Below the pieces are notes generated by a model. That model was not told where the DNA came from and ran no database searches. It saw nothing but the letters and a program-made list of their open reading frames with translations. Shown piece by piece: positions 22,064 through 33,826 of a DNA stretch of 64,000 nucleotides. Made by a program: the position numbers and the translations under genes. The DNA comes from Ophioderma brevispina (Eukaryota; Echinodermata; Ophiuroidea; Amphilepidida; Ophiodermatidae). The DNA lies in contig JAMKCH010011941.1 in the NCBI GenBank assembly GCA_023653785.1, forward strand, positions 62,001 to 126,000, read 5' to 3'. The stretch's first letter is position 1. Every line of letters begins with the position of its first letter.

Positions 22064-22638
22064 GTGTCGCTGACTTGATGGCAGGAAGGAAACCTAGGGG
22101 ATCACTTTGTCCCCGTATTGTTGTTGATGTCTGTGTTGTTGTGAAAAAGGGTTAAATTTGCTTGTACTACCACATACTTGATTGGATTTTTAACCAAAAC
22201 TTCAGTCATAGACTGAATTACATGGGATCCCTCAGTTGATGATGAGGTCAAAGGTCACATACCAAGGTGCAAGGTCAGTGAGTCAAGTTGTAAGATAGGC
22301 TGAAAATGTAAATTGAATAAATTGAAAAGGTGAAGTTCACTTGGGAACCAAATGAAACATAGGTGCAAACATTGGAATCCCTATATGGTAATGAGGTCAA
22401 AGGCACTTCTAGGTCAAAGGTCAGTGAGGTCAAGTTAATAAGATAGGTTAAAAATGTAAATTAACTCTAATTGAAAAGTTGAATTCAATAGAACCAAACT
22501 TGAAATCATAGGGCACCATGGGTTCCCTCATTGTTAATGAGGTCAAGGTCACATATGCCAAGGTCACAGGTTCAAATGGACCTATCTTACAAACACGACG
22601 GCAGGCGGACACATTTTTTTGCGGTCCGAGGAAAGCAG
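22064..22638. mobile_element. DR1 element, copy a, inserted in R1
   Basis: It starts GTGTCGCTGAC and ends near GACGGCAGGCGGACAC plus GCGGTCCGAGG. The GTGTCGCCTGCC-like words at the two ends are inverted relative to each other. It is flanked by TTTTT at 22059-22063 and 22639-22643. The interior has several AGGTCAAAGGTCA (DR1) or related pairs, near 22241, 22391, 22411 and 22540. No protein is encoded. Copies b (44853) and c (58102) share order and flanks. Confidence 0.8.
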
Positions 22639-23059
22639 TTTTTTAGGTGTAACGTAGAACTTGTGTGGGATCACATTATCTAAGAGGGTGAAATTCCCAA
22701 AACTAGTTGGTTTGCACTGGGTTCAAAACACAAGCAGATATCGTGGGCGTAGACCTAATGTGTATTGGAGAATCTAACCAGAGCTTAGCTTCATTTTTGC
22801 TTGGATGCGGAAAGAACAGTTTCAGAAGCTGTATCATATGGATTTTATTGCATAAGAGCTGCATAAGAAATGTACTTTTATACATGAACACATAACAAAA
22901 ATGCATGATGTTTCAGGAGAGAGATACTGAGGTTAGTTTTTAGGTTTATAAAAAGTAAAGTCTCTTGCCGAGCAAGCTCGTGCGCGGAGGTCCATCTCTC
23001 TTCCTTAGCGTTTGGGCCAGGCTCCTGTGGGGTTAGCCACTCCTTCCGCACAGCGACGT

Positions 23060-23115
23060 CGGTTTACTCCCAAGCACAATAATGGGTACCATTTATACAC
23101 CTGGGGGAGAGGAGG
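23060..23115 (-). repeat. 5'-truncated SINE-like core
   Basis: ATGGGTACCATTTATACACC then TGGGGGAGAGGAGG parallels the SINE body at 20698-20733 (GGTACCCATATACTCCTGGG then TGGAGAGAGG). No A or B box is found beside it. The 128-residue frame that begins at 23082 starts within this repeat and is not supported. Confidence 0.4.
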
Positions 23116-23612
23116 AGAGTAGAAAGAGAAAATCAGACAAATTTTTGATTGGTCAAAATTCTCAGAAAAACTTGCACATAATGAGTAAATACATCACTCT
23201 TACTATTTTAAGATCATGTCATAGTTTCTGCAAGGAAACTTTGCTACCTTACAAAGCAATTAACCTGTCTACAATATACAAACACATCAAGGGCCATTTA
23301 GCCTATCTCCTGGAAGGAAGGAAACGGTTCATCAGTACAAAACATTTACATCTTGGCTTGTTTATCAGTTCCTATATTGGGTATCAGGAAATCATCCACC
23401 GCAACCAAAGGGTCAGTCGCTCCATACACTTTTGTATACGGGTTATGGAACTGTGTCTGTGTGGTTGAGATTGGGGGATGAACTAGTGTAATGGAGTGTA
23501 AGCATTTCAAATAGAGCCATGAATTGATTGATGTGACAATGTGTTATTTTGTCATACAGTTAGAATGAAACAGGGTTTGCAGAGTTTATTGTGTGTGGCA
23601 GGGCTAAATCAA

Positions 23613-23868
23613 CCTGTGAATGCAAGACGGTTGTAAGTGCAATAGCTGCCATGTGATAATTATGTGTGCTCCATGTATTAGGAGACATCATAAGCTATTT
23701 TCCTTGAGGCAGTGCCTACGTGGCTCTGAAAAAGTTCTCTAGGTGTATTGCAGTCGGCTGAAGAACCATTTCAAGAGCACTGACTAAAGACTTTGCACAA
23801 TAGTATGTTTGATGGTAATTTGACACAATGGCAGCTATTGCACTTACGACCTTCTTGCACTCAACGAG
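23613..23868. mobile_element. Inverted-repeat element, copy 2 of 19041-19346
   Basis: GTGAATGCAAGACGGTTGTA and AAGTGCAATAGCTGCCATGTG on the left pair with ATGGCAGCTATTGCACTTAC and GACCTTCTTGCACTCAACG on the right. The centre has one GAAGAACCATTTCAAGAGC instead of four. Confidence 0.6.
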
Positions 23869-25945
23869 GAGATAACAATCGGGTTCAGGTCCTGTGCAGA
23901 TCTGACAGTGATGATAAGCGAGCCATGAAATATGCAGTCTTATAACTTTTAATTCGATCCGAACTAGAATCCGCTATATGCGCTCCGATAATAAACAGGT
24001 AAAGTCGCTTAATATTGCCAATTCAGCATGCACGGTGCAGAATTGCACGGTCGTAAAATATACATTCCTGTAACTCTACTTTGCACTACACTAGAATTAT
24101 CTATAATCGTTCCAATGCTAAATGGGTGGGCCTTGAAATTAAAGGGTTGATGGTGGGTGATTACGGGGCTATAAAATAAACATTTTTATAAAGTCAAATA
24201 TGTCCAAACCAAAGTGCTCTACACTTCATTTAATACTAAACAGGCAAGTCACTGAATTGCCAAATTATGCAGGTATCGGGGAGCACCATAAACCCACTTC
24301 CTGGCTAGTGAGAGGGCTTATGTGTTTTTGTGTGCAGTTCATGTTAAGTTTTGGCAACAACCATATATGTATTCTACTGGGGTCCAGTAATTTGAAAAAA
24401 GATGTCACCATTTTTTTGCTGTTGACCTTCAGATCTGGAAGAGGGCACTTTGCTCTCTGCATTCTGATGTCATATTAGGCACGTTGGTACTTATCTTCCA
24501 AAGGGGGTGTGGGTTGACACTTCCCATCCTCACTACAGAGTGTCCTCTACCTTGTTATGTATTGGCTTGTCATAATACGGAGTGCAGAATATCATTTGAC
24601 AAAATACATTCAATCTTTGGGCACCAGAAAAGTAGGTTTTGGTAGACGAGGGTTAAAGAAATGGAGGGGAGCGGGGTGGGGTAAGGAACGAAACAGGCAT
24701 GACAAACATCCTCACCTCTTTTCTAGTGTTGCCATTAGGTACGCACAAAAATATTTGGAAGGGAGTTAAAATGTTTTGAACCCTGCATTTGGTCGGTGAA
24801 CCAAGTCGTTAGCGATTGAAAACTGCAGGCCCTTGTCATGAAATAGGTTGTGGGGCAAAGGACAATCTTGAAGAAGAGCAGGGGAATAAAGTGACATCTA
24901 ATTTGTAAGAAAGATGGGCCAGTTTTACGGCTCCTCTTTCCATCCAGGCGTCTTTGCTTGCCCAAATTTGTATCCGCTTTCACTTAATTTGTCAGCGCCG
25001 CATGGTGCGTTGAGAACTTGATCGCCTAGCACATGAATGTGGCAGCCCGGCACTGTATCAGCACAGTGTGAATGGATTGTTGAGATTATTTCATCTAGTC
25101 CAATTTTCAACGGGCTTATGCGCCCTTGTAAATAGAGAATACTGTGTTTCTTTCTGTCTCAAATTAAATTCAGATACTTAAGCATCTGGGGCTGTGCCTG
25201 CAGGTTTTTTTCCTTCAGATTTTCATTAAAAACAGACTTAGAATTTCTTAAGTTTAAGAATTTCATATGAAATCTGTTCAAATATGTAAAAAATTCAGTC
25301 CTTGTTTAATAATTTAATAAATTAGCTTGTCTGTCTCCCTATTCTTATCTTTAATAGCTCAAATTCTCAAGTTTTGTAATAAATCAAGAGAATGAATACT
25401 CGATCCATTTCTTGAACCTAACCGAGATCATTGGTTACTTGGTCATAGTCAAGTCTCACAGTTTAGCAAGATGTTTATCTTATAGTATTTTGCATACTTT
25501 GTTTCAGATGCCACAGTAATTTCCAGAAAGAAGTGTAGTAACTCAAGTATAGTCCCACAAGAATGAACATTGGTTAGATTTGGGAGGTGGGATTATACTT
25601 GAGGAATAGCAGAATTTGGTGTGTAAATAAGTTCATTTAATTTCTATTTTGAAGCAAAAAGTCCTAGACATTGTTAAATCATAGAATCTTTGCCCAATAT
25701 CCAAATACACAGTAACCTGGAGAAAGGGCAAGATTCTAAAGTATTCCCATAAGAAGAACAAAATAACAGGTAGTAGCAATTGTGGGCTTGACAATTTTGT
25801 TTTGACAAGTCGACATAGAAATTTCAGTAGAATTTAGATTCGACCAGTATGTATATACACAAGGGGCATGCAAGGCTTAAAGGAAATACTAGCACTTTGA
25901 AAATTGGTATGTTCTAGTATGTCAGACATGGCAAGACACACACAC
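23869..25945. other. Gene-less interval
   Basis: AT-rich sequence without recognisable genes. Short frames on both strands (24200-24478, 24265-24462, 24735-24983) overlap each other and lack family resemblance. Confidence 0.4.
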
Positions 25946-25948
25946 ACT

Positions 25949-26303
25949 GGGGCTCTCTACACCAGGTACCAGATCCGCATCAATGTGGTACTTCTGAGAT
26001 CCAGATCTTGTAGATGTGTATTGGACTGTCTACACGATGCACACTTTCACGCTGTTACAGCATAAGTATTGTGACATTTAAAAACAAGAGTAACATGTAA
26101 GTGCACGTATGCAGCGCATAACAAAAACGCGGTTTAAGCGTGGCACTGCGCTACGCAGTATAAGCCGCATTAGAAGCGCTTTCCTATTCTGCACTGCTTA
26201 CGCTGTATAGTAACACGATATGCCCGTGTAGACAACACGCAGGCTTCGGAATACCACATTGATCTGCATTAATGCGGATCTGGTGCCTCATGTTGAGAGC
26301 CCC
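25949..26303. mobile_element. Harbinger-like MITE, copy 2
   Basis: GGGGCTCTCTACACCAGG at 25949 pairs with TGTTGAGAGCCCC ending 26303; pairing extends inward through ACCAGATCCGCAT / ATGCGGATCTGGT. The flanks are ACT at 25946-25948 and 26304-26306. The 355-bp body contains GCACTGCGCTACGCAGT-like palindromic words but no coding. Confidence 0.8.
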
Positions 26304-26898
26304 ACTCTTGTTTGGGCACTGGATCTAGTATGACATACACACAAAGTAAAAGGGAAAAAGCTGAATGCCTTTGAGTGCCTGCTGGGCATTTACCCCTCGG
26401 CAATCCAAGTGCTGATGCTTGCCTGTAGGATAGCTTTACCAAGGAAAATGTTATAGAGGGTAAATTCTTGGGCAGCATTTAAATGCATAGGTGCCTATGA
26501 GTGCCTGCTTGGCAGCTAAAATTTGCTTTTTAGTGCCTGCTGGGCATTTAGACCCAATGCAGGTATTTAACTTGCATTCAACATGCATAAAAAAATCCCC
26601 ATAAACATAAACTTTAAATTATAAAAAATGCAAACAATTTCTGGGAATCGGGAAAGGGTCAGGGGTCATCTAGATGAAAATAAGATGTAAATAAGGGGCA
26701 TGTCATGGGGATTCCCCGTATTTGTTTGCAGTGACCTCAAGAAGCTGCTGCCAGCGACATTCCATATATACTGTACGTTAGTTTTGACGGAGTAGCCAAA
26801 TAAGGCAATATAGAAGAACATAAAAACAAGAAAACACACACCGGAGTAGTTTCCCTCAGCATCCACCCTGTTTGACCATTTTGTGGCTTTACTATCAA

Positions 26899-27635
26899 CA
26901 GTGGCATACCGACCAGGGGATGGGGGAAAATTGCCCCTCTGGCTCAAAAAGCAGGACGATATGGACCAAAATAAACATTTTCACCCCTCTTCTTTGGGGA
27001 ATTTCGACCAATTTTAGTCTAAATTTGGGCAAAATTAAACTGAATTCAGCATTTTTGCGCACTATGCGCACACTTCGTCAAGTTCAGACCCCGGGGGGGG
27101 GGGGGGGGCACTTGTATTCAAAGGTGGATATGATGCGTGAACATGGACTTCCAAAATGCACCCTAAACAAGTATTTCCACCGACTAAAAAATATACCCTA
27201 AACAAGTATTTTTGTCTGATTTTGTTACTTAAGAAGTATTTTGTAAGTTTTGCTACCCGAAACAAGTAAGCAATGCATTGTGTCGTTAATGTACCTTTAT
27301 TATCTCGTACAATATTTTTGATCTCTACTTAATTTGAGTATTACTTATACATCACAATTTCAGGGTTTAGAAAAAACATTCCCTTTTTTCCACATTTTGC
27401 TGTTTTTGACACCCTAATCAATGTACGCGCGTGTCACATCGTCTGTTGGAAAAAAGATACCCTTTTTACGCGTTTTCTTGTTCACGCATCATATCCACCT
27501 TTGAATACGAGTGGCCCCCCCGGGGTTCAGACTTAATTGGAGCAAATTATCGGGACAACTTAAGTATTTTGCCCCCTCTGGCGGGACGACTTGGAATTTT
27601 GCCCCCTCAGGATTGACTGTCTTGGTATGCCACTA
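26899..27635. mobile_element. Outer inverted-repeat element, split by an inner one
   Basis: CAGTGGCATACC at 26899-26910 pairs with GGTATGCCACT ending about 27634. Subterminal parts share GGGGGAAAATTGCCCC and GGAATTTTGCCCCC. The CAGTGGC start resembles hAT ends (inference). The 27090-27524 element sits inside it, between GTTCAGAC repeats. Confidence 0.55.
27090..27524. mobile_element. Inner foldback MITE with 8-bp duplication
   Basis: Arms of about 50 bp, 27090-27143 and 27479-27524, are reverse complements: a CCCGGGGG run, then CACTTGTATTCAAAGGTGG and ATATGATGCGTGAACA. Exact 8-bp GTTCAGAC flanks it at 27082-27089 and 27525-27532. An 8-bp duplication fits hAT. The G run at the left tip is longer than the C run at the right. 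Confidence 0.8.
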
Positions 27636-28930
27636 TCAATGAGTATGAGACTGATATTCATGTAACTGACACATTTGTTGATTAAAGTTACCACAAACCC
27701 CCAAATTAGGCTAAAACTTAACAGATTTCTTTAGTCTCTAATTATGTTTTATGGTATGATATTTTGTGTGTAAACTATATCTGTATTATTAGGTCCTATA
27801 CTATCACTTGAGAGCAAATTGAAGAAATTTAATATTTTGTTTGAAGAAATTTAATATTTTGTTGAAAGTGTGCCTGTGCCACTTTATTAAACAGCAGCTT
27901 TTATGAATAAAATATAGCACTTTTGACATAAGGCAACTATTTCTAACCTCACTGACATGCAATGCCATCATGCGAGATGTCCTTGCACTTGCACAATATC
28001 ACATTCGATCATGATATGCACTAGAGCTCCCAAAATCCATCACTCCAAAACTCAAGGGGGGTTGAACATTATGCTGACAAGAACTTGGTAATTGTATATC
28101 CTATTTAAAATTACCTTCAAGTGGGATTGAATGATAACCCTGTGATACAACAACCCAATGGAAAAGTGATGATGGGGGATTTGAAGAATAGCCGATGTTG
28201 TGTATCACCTTACCTGGTCGGTTTGGGTGTGTTATCTGCTGTAGACAGCGATGTGTGATTTAACACATAAAGACTGGACAGATGTAGAGATTGAGTTAAG
28301 TCAGGGCTAAGATTTGAAAGATGTCCCGAGAATAGCAGCTGCATCAGTTGAGATTCATCTCAAATTTCCATGGTCATAGATTGACTTTGAGGATGCAGTT
28401 TTAATAATCTATAAAGTCAGAATCAGTCAACTTTGCTGGTCAGTGGCATTGTGTCACTGGGGTATAGGAGGAAATGCCCTCCAATCAGAGTCAAAATATT
28501 AGAGACATGAGGAGATTTCCAGAAAGAAGCGCCACAATTTCTTTCAAAACCTGGTTTTTTGCATATTTGGAATGCTTACCAATGTATTAGATCATTCCTG
28601 AAGTGAATAAGCCAAATATGACGTCTTTATGTAATAATGTGATGATTTAGTAATTTCTGTCGTGCACGACTGAAATTCAAAGCATGGTTTTCTATAGGGA
28701 CGATTACGATAGCAGGCAAGTTAAAAACACGGTTTTGCAGTTTTCTTTTGTACTTGTTTGTCCAATAAACTTTCGAAACGTTCTCGGTTGGTGGTCTACG
28801 ACCGATCCAGTGCAATTTGAGAGAAATTTGTATCCTCAAAAATCTCCTCCAGTCACTTTAAAAATTTAATTGAAAAAACCCTAAAACAGCTGATGTCTGT
28901 TATGACTCTGTTTTTCAGTTTTTCGCATTT
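27636..28930. other. Gene-less interval with a small tandem pair
   Basis: TTGAAGAAATTTAATATTTTG is present twice head to tail at about 27818-27862. Nothing else is recognised; the opposing frames at 28627-28869 lie over each other and match no family. Confidence 0.4.
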
Positions 28931-29519
28931 GTGCAGTCGCTTAAAAATCAATCATAAAAAACCAAGTCATATTGTTGAGTGAAAGTAGCTATGTGGTGCT
29001 GTCTTTGGTAATTACATGATGTACTTTAACAGACGATGGAAGCCAAGCCTTATTAAAAGTGGCAAAACACAAAATGAATCGAAATAGATGTAAGCAAAAC
29101 CACAAACCAATTTTGAAGATTTGATGTGGGCCAGCAATGGGTGGTCCTGTGGCCTCATTCATTGCACATTATTTACCATTTATCCAAACTTCAGAATTAA
29201 AAAAAAAACAAAAACAAAGAAAACATACAGTCAGAGTGGAGTTGACTCGCTAACTCCAACGGTCTTGGAATGAGAAAATATTTCTTCATAACATATTACA
29301 CATTTACTCACGCACTGTTCCACTTCTGTGCATTTCTCATCCATATCAACTAATGTTAGCATGAGATACGGTTACACTGCTTGCATTTTATATGAATGTC
29401 AGTGAGGGGTCCAATTATCTGCCGGCACTCATAACTTGTATGTCGGTAAGTGGGCCAAGTTGGCTTTGTCTCGAGGGCGCTATCACTTTTCCGCTTCCGC
29501 TTTCTCCTGGGCCGTAAGA
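28931..29519 (+). repeat. Duplicate X-Y-Z, copy 1 (with 197-bp insert Y)
   Basis: X (28931-29216) and Z (29414-29519) recur as 29542-29827 and 29827-29932. In copy 1 they are separated by the 197-bp segment Y, 29217-29413; in copy 2 they are directly joined. X differs by about two substitutions, and Z appears identical. Copy 1 ends at GCCGTAAGA, followed by T22. Confidence 0.85.
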
Positions 29520-29541
29520 TTTTTTTTTTTTTTTTTTTTTT
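29520..29541. other. T22 homopolymer at a duplication junction
   Basis: Twenty-two T lie exactly between Z copy 1 and X copy 2, like the A runs at 2309 and 2877. The repeated coincidence points to contig joining or gap filling. Confidence 0.7.
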
Positions 29542-29932
29542 GTGCAGTCGCTTAAAAATCAATCATAAAAAACCAAGTCATATTGTTAAGTGAAAGTAGC
29601 TATGTGGTGCTGTCTTTGGTAATTACATGATGTACTTTAACAGACGATGGAAGCCAAGCCTTATTAAAAGTGGCAAAACACAAAATGAATCGAAATAGAT
29701 GTAAGCAAAACCACAAACCAATTTTGAAGATTTGATGTGGGCCAGCAATGGGTGGTCCTGTGGCCTCATTCATTGCACATTATTTACCATTTATTCAAAC
29801 TTCAGAATTAAAAAAAAAACAAAAACATTATCTGCCGGCACTCATAACTTGTATGTCGGTAAGTGGGCCAAGTTGGCTTTGTCTCGAGGGCGCTATCACT
29901 TTTCCGCTTCCGCTTTCTCCTGGGCCGTAAGA
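29542..29932 (+). repeat. Duplicate X-Z, copy 2 (insert absent)
   Basis: Direct continuation of X into Z at the A-rich point AAAAACATTATCTGCC. The sequence then proceeds into unique DNA at 29933. An allele lacking Y would look like this. Confidence 0.85.
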
Positions 29933-31963
29933 GATGTTTGCACTCCTCTGCCCATATTGAGGATGAACTAGAGCACAGACTTTTTCACTTGTGAATGGTG
30001 AATTGGACTGAGGGATGTTAGGAAGATGACTCGAAGTGCTTTCAACCATCGTTGTTGCCTTCATTTGTAACTAATTGTATTTGTTTTAAATACAGTGTGG
30101 GTGTGATTATAGAATATCTCGCTGTCTTTAAGATTTAAGGTCAAATGGGTTGTGTATTTAATAATTAATTTTCAACTCTGCTTATTGATAATTTCCTTGA
30201 AGAGTAAAATCAATAATGGGATTGAAAAAGAATTGAACAGAGTTGGCAGGTTGGTGAAGGAAGTTGAAATTGGGGAAAAGAAAACAGAAAAAGTTTGATA
30301 GTGACTAGAAGAATTTAAGAAAATTTAGTGTAAATAAATGAACCTAGTTGAATGTACTAAATTGGTTATCATATATGCTCAAAATGTGGTCAGAATAAGC
30401 TTGCCATTGTCAATGGGAGAGCATGTGGAAGAAGAAGATCATCAGGCCTAAAAATTGTTGTGTTGACCTTTTCCAACTGACCCCTGTCAGAAAAGTAGAA
30501 GTTGCCACTTTTTGTTGATTTAAAAAAAGGAAAGAAAATTCTGACTGACTGACCCACCCTTCAATTTTTTCCCACTAAAGGGTAACACAATTTTGTTTTA
30601 CCTAATTCCCAATTGAGACTCATTTTCAGAACATCCATCATGATATTCCCCTAACAGGTCCCCAGATTTCCTTTGGGTCAACAAGGCAATTAAGTATCTT
30701 GCCCAGGGACACAAACACATTTGAACCCATGATATACGATGTTCTTAGAATCATGAGTAACATGCTTTATCCATTGTCCCACACATACTCTCAAGAACTT
30801 GTGTTACTGTTCAATGTGTGTCCTATATTTGGAGGGATTTTTAAACCATTCATTCATAGTTCATATGTATGGTGTGTTGTTTTTAAGTCTTACACAGTTG
30901 AAGTTATGCAACTTGCAGAACACATAAGGCCTCCATTGTAACCATGGCAACTGTCCCTCCAGGAATGGAGAAATGGATGTAACTAAAACTGCTATAGTAA
31001 GGTGTTAAAGTCCCTGTAAGGACCAGTCACCTACCTGCCTTGTTCCCTAACAGTTGCCGCAATCCACCTTAACATGCGGGGTCACATTTTATTTTAATGA
31101 ATACAGCCTTTTTCATGCTATCTTCAGTAGACAGTTGGACAGGCAGGTTATTGATTAATCAGTTACCATATGCACTGCCTGATTTATGCATCACTGTAGG
31201 ATAATACACACTTGCCAAACTGCCAAATTTGGCACCTTGTATTATCAGCCATGTTATCACACACGCACTGCTGTTAGGATTTTACTAATGAAAGACACTT
31301 CACACTGCTCATGAGTGATCAGAGGGCAGGAAACATATATCCCACAATGCAATATGATTAGAAAATGACAACATAAACAGTCATATGACTCATGTAGTGC
31401 CCGGGGCAATACCCAATTTTAATTTGCTTTGTTGATATGAAAAATGTCAGTACCCCCTGATTTCTGAATTTTTTTCCCCACAACCTTCTGCATTTTTAAA
31501 CTTTGTCTTTTGGAAGCATTGTGCAGAGCAAGTCGAGAAATTGCAATGCATTATGGGATTGTATCCAATCATACCCTCTATACTGATATAGCACCATTTA
31601 TGCGAAAGCAAATGTATATGACTGAAAGGCAAATTGTAGACTGAGAGGAAGGATTAAGAGAGTCAAGGATTTTGAAGAGGGAAAAATTAAATTTGACATT
31701 GATATTTCCTGCACAAGAAAACCTTGCTAGCAGAAAATAACTGTATTTTTGGTTTTAGTTTGGTGCTTTTTTGTCCTTTTGTTGGCCAGCCTTGTATATA
31801 GAGAAAGCTAATATGATTTTGTCATGATAAGTGAGACGTTCAAACAGCCTGTAACTTTTCCTAGGTTGAAATTGGTTATTTGTAAGTTTTAGGGCAGGAG
31901 TGGGCTGCATTAGAGTCACAACATTGTAAAAATGTCAACGTTGTTGTCTTGATCCAAAAAGTC
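29933..31963. other. Gene-less interval
   Basis: No gene, RNA gene or complete transposon recognised. The plus frame 30699-30941 (80 residues) has no family resemblance. Confidence 0.4.
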
Positions 31964-32307
31964 TTAAAGGTGCATGTTCCGATCGTGTTTGGGACCCCCC
32001 TGATTTACTCGGAAGTAGTATCGATTTTGATATCAGATGAAAGGCCGTATTTTTCTCATTGTCGTCCTGAAATTTGAGCCCTCAAATCCATTTCATTCCC
32101 AAGATATAAACAAAAAAACACCGTTTTAGTGGTTAACCATCAATATTAGCACAGTATTGAATAGGGCTTTGCAACATGCATTATTGCGTCTACTATCAAA
32201 ACCACAAGTTTGTTTCCCACGGTACTTGATGGGGTACATGTGCAAGTGCCAGGCTCTCATATCAAGTAGAGAACACAATACACATAAATCGGAACAAGCA
32301 CCTTTAA
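31964..32307. mobile_element. MITE TTAA-2, complete copy
   Basis: TTAA at 31964-31967 then AGGTGCATGTTCCGAT; right end ATCGGAACAAGCACCT then TTAA at 32304-32307. The body is 336 bp. Interior words GATATCAGATGAAAGGC, TATTTTTCTCATTG, GTTAACCATCA and GTGCCAGGCTCTCATATC are shared, inverted, with the 55.1-kb copy. No coding capacity; the frames on both strands are shared only because the element is. Confidence 0.9.
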
Positions 32308-33322
32308 ATGTGAAAATGAAAACACAGGAATTATCTTGAAAATACATGTGAACATGAGTAAACACAATCAAAAGCACATAAAATCGTTTTAAAAGATTAT
32401 TAGCAATCAGTTATTGGTTACTTTAAGAACATTTGGTCAAGACTAATGTCTTATTTTTTAAGTAATTGCTGGACTGGTACTTGAGGAGTTTTCTCATCGC
32501 TGGTTTAGAGTTAGGAATAGTAAAATGATCTTGCTCAAAAAGATCAAACCCAGCAAACCTTGTTTAGATTCTCACAATCAAAATTTGCGAGAATCTTAGA
32601 TTCTCCTCCTTTTAATTTGTGTATAAACTTACAAAGTTTGCGAGCATCTACTTGGGTTCTCGCAAATTTGTTCAGGAGAATCTTTGGAAGAATCCAAGTA
32701 GATTCACGTAAACCTTCTCATCGAAATTCTAACCACGAAATGCACATCGAGCTCAACAAAATCCTTGTAACAAAGACATGACCACAGCATTTTATCTTAT
32801 AACACATCCTCGACCTCATTAGCCGTTCCAACCATAACATTCTCTTGTCTAATAAGTCGTTTAGGCAAAACAGAGTTAGAGAGAAAAATAATAACATAGA
32901 TGAAAATTCAGCATACCCTATGCCAGGGCTTTTTATTTAATTATAACAAAACGTTGTGCTTGAGTTCATTGCCTTTGGAAAACCTGCTGTATACCTAGTA
33001 CAGGGAAGACACACTATAGCGCTCTGTAGTCAGTGTAAATAACTCTAGGATGTTAACTCGGTTCTAGTCAGATTCGGTGTAAAATCAAATTTTGTGCCAT
33101 TTTTAGTTTCCCCTTGCGGTTTTTTGTGTGCTTGTGAAAATAGTAATTACATGATGGAAGAGTGGTTCAAGCTTGCCAAGCAATGGTATTAAAGGTGACG
33201 AAAACGAGCGTATTCTGAGGATACAAAAATCGGTAAAATTGAACTGGATTGGTTGTAAAACTGGCAACTCCTTAATAGAGCATTTCTCTAGAAAATAAAA
33301 AGGAAGAATGAATTGTGTGTAT
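32308..33322. other. Gene-less interval
   Basis: Around 32560-32710 the words GCGAGAATCT, TCTCGCAAATTTG and AGATTCTC recur in both orientations. This may be a worn inverted repeat. Nothing else recognised. Confidence 0.35.
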
Positions 33323-33826
33323 TATTGAACAGTCCAGAAGAAGCGTACAAGTACGTATACGTACTAGTATGTACACACGTCATAATTTCCCACAATGCAA
33401 TGCAACTTTTTAAAGAAATACATAAGGTTTTAACATTTCACCCTTCGACAGTTTATTTTTAACAGTTCTGAAGCTGCAATCTTTACTACATAGAGTTATC
33501 AACAAAATGTATGTGCAGATTTTTGATATCTTTTTTCAAATAAAAGGTATTAATTAAGAAAATTGATATGACGTCATCAATGATATTTTTTTCCATATAA
33601 TTTTAAATTCGATACATGAAATAAAAATTTCACACATAGAATTTGTTTATGTTGTTTGGCATTAGTTCTGAAATTAGTATCCTTTCTCGTCTCAAACTGA
33701 GAATCCCGAGAGGATTTCATAATTTGGTGATGTATGTACGTATTTGTACGTACAAAACAAACAGATCTGTTTGTTATGTACTTGTATGTATACGTACAAG
33801 TACGCTATCGTCTGTACTGTTGAATA
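33323..33826. mobile_element. TA-flanked element with GTAC-rich inverted ends
   Basis: TATTGAACAGTCCAGA at 33323 pairs with TCTGTACTGTTGAATA ending 33826. The pairing continues through GCGTACAAGTACGTATACG against CGTACAAGTACGC over about 45 bp. Each tip is TA. Length 504 bp; no transposase. Tc1/mariner-like affiliation is inferred only from TA. Confidence 0.65.

Noticed and set aside
32126..32377. Conserved small protein, because a similar frame exists at 55077-55259
   Set aside because: Both lie in copies of non-coding MITE TTAA-2; similarity is due to the shared element.
33371..33420. CRE-like and CACAATGCAATGC motifs as regulatory sites
   Set aside because: They lie inside a TA-flanked inverted-repeat element, and single short motifs are expected by chance.
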